In this document: one piece after another, positions 33,262-35,730 of the stretch
Layout: each line of letters opens with the position of its first letter
Position numbering within the stretch: the stretch's first letter is position 1
Source of the DNA: Prevotella sp.
GTDB taxonomy: Bacteria; Bacteroidota; Bacteroidia; Bacteroidales; Bacteroidaceae
DNA length: 35,730 nt
NCBI GenBank assembly: GCA_024690505.1
Contig: JAILPA010000094.1
Span: 1-35,730, forward strand
Reading direction: 5' to 3'
The notes under the pieces: model-generated
The model's input: only the letters and a program-made list of their open reading frames with translations
The model's database searches: none
Told to the model about the DNA's origin: nothing
Made by a program: the position numbers and the translations under genes

Positions 33262-35298
33262 ATGAATCTTAAGACAATGATCACGACGATGGCTCTTTCG
33301 GCCATGACGCTTACAGTTGCATCCCAGCAGCTGGGCTCGGGCATTAATCCGAGCAACCTCGACAAGTCGGTACGTCCTGCCGACGATTTCTACCAATACG
33401 CCTGTGGTGGCTGGATGAAGAACAATCCGCTGCCCGCTGCCTTTAGTCGCTACGGTTCGTTCGATGTGCTGGGCGAGGACAACAACAAACGCATCAACGG
33501 CATCCTCGACGAGCTTTTGCATGGCATTTACAAGTCGGGTTCTATGGAGAAGAAACTCTCCGACCTCTACAAACTGGCCATGGACTCTGTGCGCCGCAAC
33601 CAGGAGGGTACTGCCCCTGCCATGGACATCATCCGGCAGATGGAGAAGGCCAAGACAAAGGAACAGCTCTTCCAGATTCAGCTGCAGATGGCTCCCTACG
33701 GCAACAGCGAGTTCTATCGTGCCGGCATTGGTGCCGACGAGAAGAACGCCTCGCAGAACATCATGCAGGTAGGCCAGGGCGGACTGACCCTCGGCATGAA
33801 GGACTACTATCTTGACACCGACGCTGAGACGACCAAGATACGCGAGGCCTACAAGAAACACATCGTGCGCATGTTCCAGCTTTTCGGTTTCTCGAAGGGT
33901 CAGGCCACGAAGAAGATGAAGAACGTCATGCGCCTTGAGACCGAACTGGCCAAGGTGAGCCGTTCACGCACCGAGCTTCGCGACCCCCAGCGCAACTACA
34001 ACAAGACCACGCTCAAGGAGTTCACCGAGAACTATCCCAACCTGAAGCTGGAGCAGACGATGAACGCCCAGGGCGTTGCCTCGAAGCACATGCAGGAGCT
34101 GGTGGTAGGCCAGCCCGAGTTCATGGCTGGTGCCGATAAGCTGGTGGCCTCGATGACTGCTGCCGAGTATCGCGACTACATGGAGTGGGGACAGATTATG
34201 TCTGCCGCAGGCTATCTCGACGATGCTACCGAGCAGGCCAACTTCGAGTTCTTCGGTAAGGTGATGTCGGGCCGTAAGGAGAACCATCCCCTCTGGCGCC
34301 GCGCTACCCAGCAAGTGGAGAGTCAGATGGGACAGGCTTTGGGAAAGATCTACGTCGACAAATACTTCCCCGCAGCCGCGAAGGAACGCATGGTGCAGCT
34401 CGTGAAGAACCTGCAGATAGCCTTGGGCGAGCGTATCGCTGCACAAGACTGGATGAGCGACTCTACGAAGGTGAACGCCCTGCTGAAGCTCAACACTTTC
34501 TACGTGAAGGTGGGCTACCCCGACAAGTGGATTGACATGTCGCCCCTCAGCATCGACCCTGCCAAGAGCTATTACGAGAACATCAAGGCCTGTCGCAAGT
34601 TCTGGACAGCCTGGCAGATAGACCACACGGCAGGCAAACCCGTCGACCGCGACGACTGGTTTATGAACCCCCAGACGGTGAATGCCTACTACAATCCCAC
34701 AACCAATGAGATTTGCTTCCCTGCAGGCATCCTGCAGCCCCCGTTCTTCGACATGGAGGCTGACGATGCCTTCAACTATGGTGCCATTGGTGTGGTCATA
34801 GGCCATGAAATGACTCATGGCTTCGACGACCAGGGCCGCCAGTTCGACAAGGACGGTAACATGCACGACTGGTGGGCTGCCACCGACGGCGCACAGTTCA
34901 AGGAGCGCACCGACAAGTATGCCGACTTCTTCTCGGCCATCAAGGTGCTGCCCGACCTCAATGCCAACGGACGCCTGACGCTGGGTGAGAACCTGGCCGA
35001 CCATGGAGGCCTTCAGGTTGCCTATGCTGCCTATCAGAACGCCACGAAGATTCAGCCCCTCACCACTATCGATGGCTTCACCCCCGACCAGCGCTTCTTC
35101 CTTGCCTATGCTGGCGTATGGGCCGGAAACATCACTGACGAGGAGATACGCAACCGCACCAAGAGCGACCCCCACTCGCTGGGACGCTGGCGTGTGAACG
35201 GCGCACTGCCCCACATCAATGCCTGGTATGATGCCTTCGGAGTGAAGCCCGGCGACAAGATGTTCATCAAGTCCGAAGAGCGGCTGCCGCTGTGGTAA
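33262..35298 (+). CDS. pepO: M13-family zinc metallopeptidase (neprilysin-like)
   Basis: A 678-residue exported or envelope peptidase. Signal peptide ends near TVASQQ. The N-terminal M13 domain carries VRPADDFYQYACGGW. The catalytic motif HEMTH has His515, Glu516 and His519; Glu576 (GENLADHGG) is the third zinc ligand and Asp580 the stabilising Asp. NAYYNP and the terminal region, which ends KSEERLPLW (the family's C-x-x-W-like end lacks the Cys), agree with the family. It hydrolyses short peptides, suited to peptide-based nutrition. Confidence 0.93.
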   Translation: MNLKTMITTMALSAMTLTVASQQLGSGINPSNLDKSVRPADDFYQYACGGWMKNNPLPAAFSRYGSFDVLGEDNNKRINGILDELLHGIYKSGSMEKKLSDLYKLAMDSVRRNQEGTAPAMDIIRQMEKAKTKEQLFQIQLQMAPYGNSEFYRAGIGADEKNASQNIMQVGQGGLTLGMKDYYLDTDAETTKIREAYKKHIVRMFQLFGFSKGQATKKMKNVMRLETELAKVSRSRTELRDPQRNYNKTTLKEFTENYPNLKLEQTMNAQGVASKHMQELVVGQPEFMAGADKLVASMTAAEYRDYMEWGQIMSAAGYLDDATEQANFEFFGKVMSGRKENHPLWRRATQQVESQMGQALGKIYVDKYFPAAAKERMVQLVKNLQIALGERIAAQDWMSDSTKVNALLKLNTFYVKVGYPDKWIDMSPLSIDPAKSYYENIKACRKFWTAWQIDHTAGKPVDRDDWFMNPQTVNAYYNPTTNEICFPAGILQPPFFDMEADDAFNYGAIGVVIGHEMTHGFDDQGRQFDKDGNMHDWWAATDGAQFKERTDKYADFFSAIKVLPDLNANGRLTLGENLADHGGLQVAYAAYQNATKIQPLTTIDGFTPDQRFFLAYAGVWAGNITDEEIRNRTKSDPHSLGRWRVNGALPHINAWYDAFGVKPGDKMFIKSEERLPLW

Positions 35299-35362
35299 CA
35301 GGACTGGATGGAATGTAAGGAAAATTCTAATTCGTAAAAAGGGCTGTAAAACAAGATTTTTG

Positions 35363-35445
35363 GAAAAGGACAGCTTTGAGGGTGGAAAAGGACAGCTTTG
35401 AGGGTCGAAAAGCGGTACTTTTCCACCCTCAAAGCTGTCCTTTCC
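35363..35445. repeat. 22-bp-phase hairpin array D
   Basis: Two nearly identical 22-base units (35363-35384, 35385-35406) differ at one base, then the sequence folds back. Arms 35385-35412 and 35418-35445 pair over 28 bases with two mismatches around loop CGGTA. In the 5-7-5-5 register the stems are CTTTG/AAAAG and CTTTT/CAAAG, loops AGGGTGG, AGGGTCG and CCACCCT, linkers GACAG, CGGTA and CTGTC. Stem CTTTG and linker GACAG are shared with array C. Confidence 0.9.
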
Positions 35446-35539
35446 TTTTTGTAAGAATAACCATGTAAAGAAAATTCAGACCATATCTAATCCCTTCAAC
35501 TCGCTCTAACCTCAGAAAACTCCGCGCAGCCACTCCCAT

Positions 35540-35604
35540 CCCTTCAAGGGGAAAGGCTACGGGGAGGCGAGCTTGCTCGGGAATGGGGTGGGGTTGGTAA
35601 TTAC
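35540..35604. repeat. Copy of the 24446-24609 repeat, inverted
   Basis: 35540-35588 matches the reverse complement of 24466-24514 at 48 of 49 bases. The following G-rich end (to GGTAATTAC, 35604) corresponds to the outer end of the element but has diverged. Confidence 0.85.
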
Positions 35605-35677
35605 TCACACCATTTCCAAGTTATTATTATATTGTCATTCAAGTTTCTAAAGCTGCTACTATTATGATTGTGAATAA

Positions 35678-35730
35678 GTTACCGACCCCACCCCTGCCCC
35701 TCCCCTACGATGGGAGGGGAGCGGCTACCG
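35678..35730. repeat. Start of another G/C-rich repeat, cut by the window edge
   Basis: GTTACCGACCCCACCCCTGC resembles the left end of the 24446 element (GTTACAGACCC plus C-rich block), then forms a CCCTCCC/GGGAGGG hairpin. It is truncated by the window end. Confidence 0.65.

Larger units (their letters stand above)
35299..35730. other. Repeat-rich intergenic end of the window
   Basis: No gene seen. It holds array D (35363-35445) and parts of two G/C-rich repeats facing outward, ending 35604 and beginning 35678. Confidence 0.7.

Overview
The window looks like a chromosomal segment of a Bacteroidota (Bacteroidales) bacterium, most likely Prevotellaceae. The evidence is: repeated TAnnTTTG -7 boxes, which are the Bacteroidota sigma-ABfr promoter signature; a short primary sigma factor of 287 residues; the Bacteroidota-type rpmB-rpmG-DUF4295 trio; and almost no Shine-Dalgarno sequences. 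The genus is inferred from overall gene style and was not tested. I see no tRNA, rRNA, CRISPR array, phage or transposase gene.

Layout. 1-471 is gene-free and holds the nrdD promoter and a structured leader. 472-4024 carries nrdD-nrdG (oxygen-independent ribonucleotide reduction) and map. 4202-5923 carries tsaD and a pncC/CinA-C gene. 6045-6681 is a ribosomal operon: L28, L33 and the 51-residue DUF4295 protein, ended by a strong terminator. 7125-12638 is a small surface-polysaccharide locus: three glycosyltransferase genes on the minus strand, diverging from a flippase gene and a fourth glycosyltransferase gene. 12884-16629 holds an LptD-like outer-membrane protein and an HD-domain protein on the minus strand. 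16863-19471 holds an HtrA/Deg protease and rpoD. 19574-21798 is a translationally coupled set: a secreted unknown protein, an HPr-kinase-like ATPase, an S24/S26 peptidase and a PqqD-like protein. It resembles a peptide-maturation cassette without an obvious precursor. ispE and a glycosyl-hydrolase-like lipoprotein/secreted protein gene follow on the minus strand. 24989-27011 holds cstA and a small beta-barrel gene. 27101-31857 is a tight run nadC-rsmG-MBL-mgtC-tex with several ATGA overlaps. The window ends with an AAA ATPase whose Walker B glutamate is replaced by Gln, and an M13 metallopeptidase.

The most unusual structure lies between genes. Four intergenic regions (12712-12800, 18355-18433, 24688-24807, 35363-35445) carry arrays with a 22-bp phase. 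In each, the unit is a 5-nt stem, a 7-nt loop, the 5-nt complementary stem and a 5-nt linker. The stem word differs from locus to locus, but the spacing is kept. Two of the arrays share the same stem and linker words. I do not recognise a named family for these. A separate terminal-inverted-repeat element sits at 24446-24609, and a 49-bp core of it recurs inverted at 35540-35588 with one mismatch.
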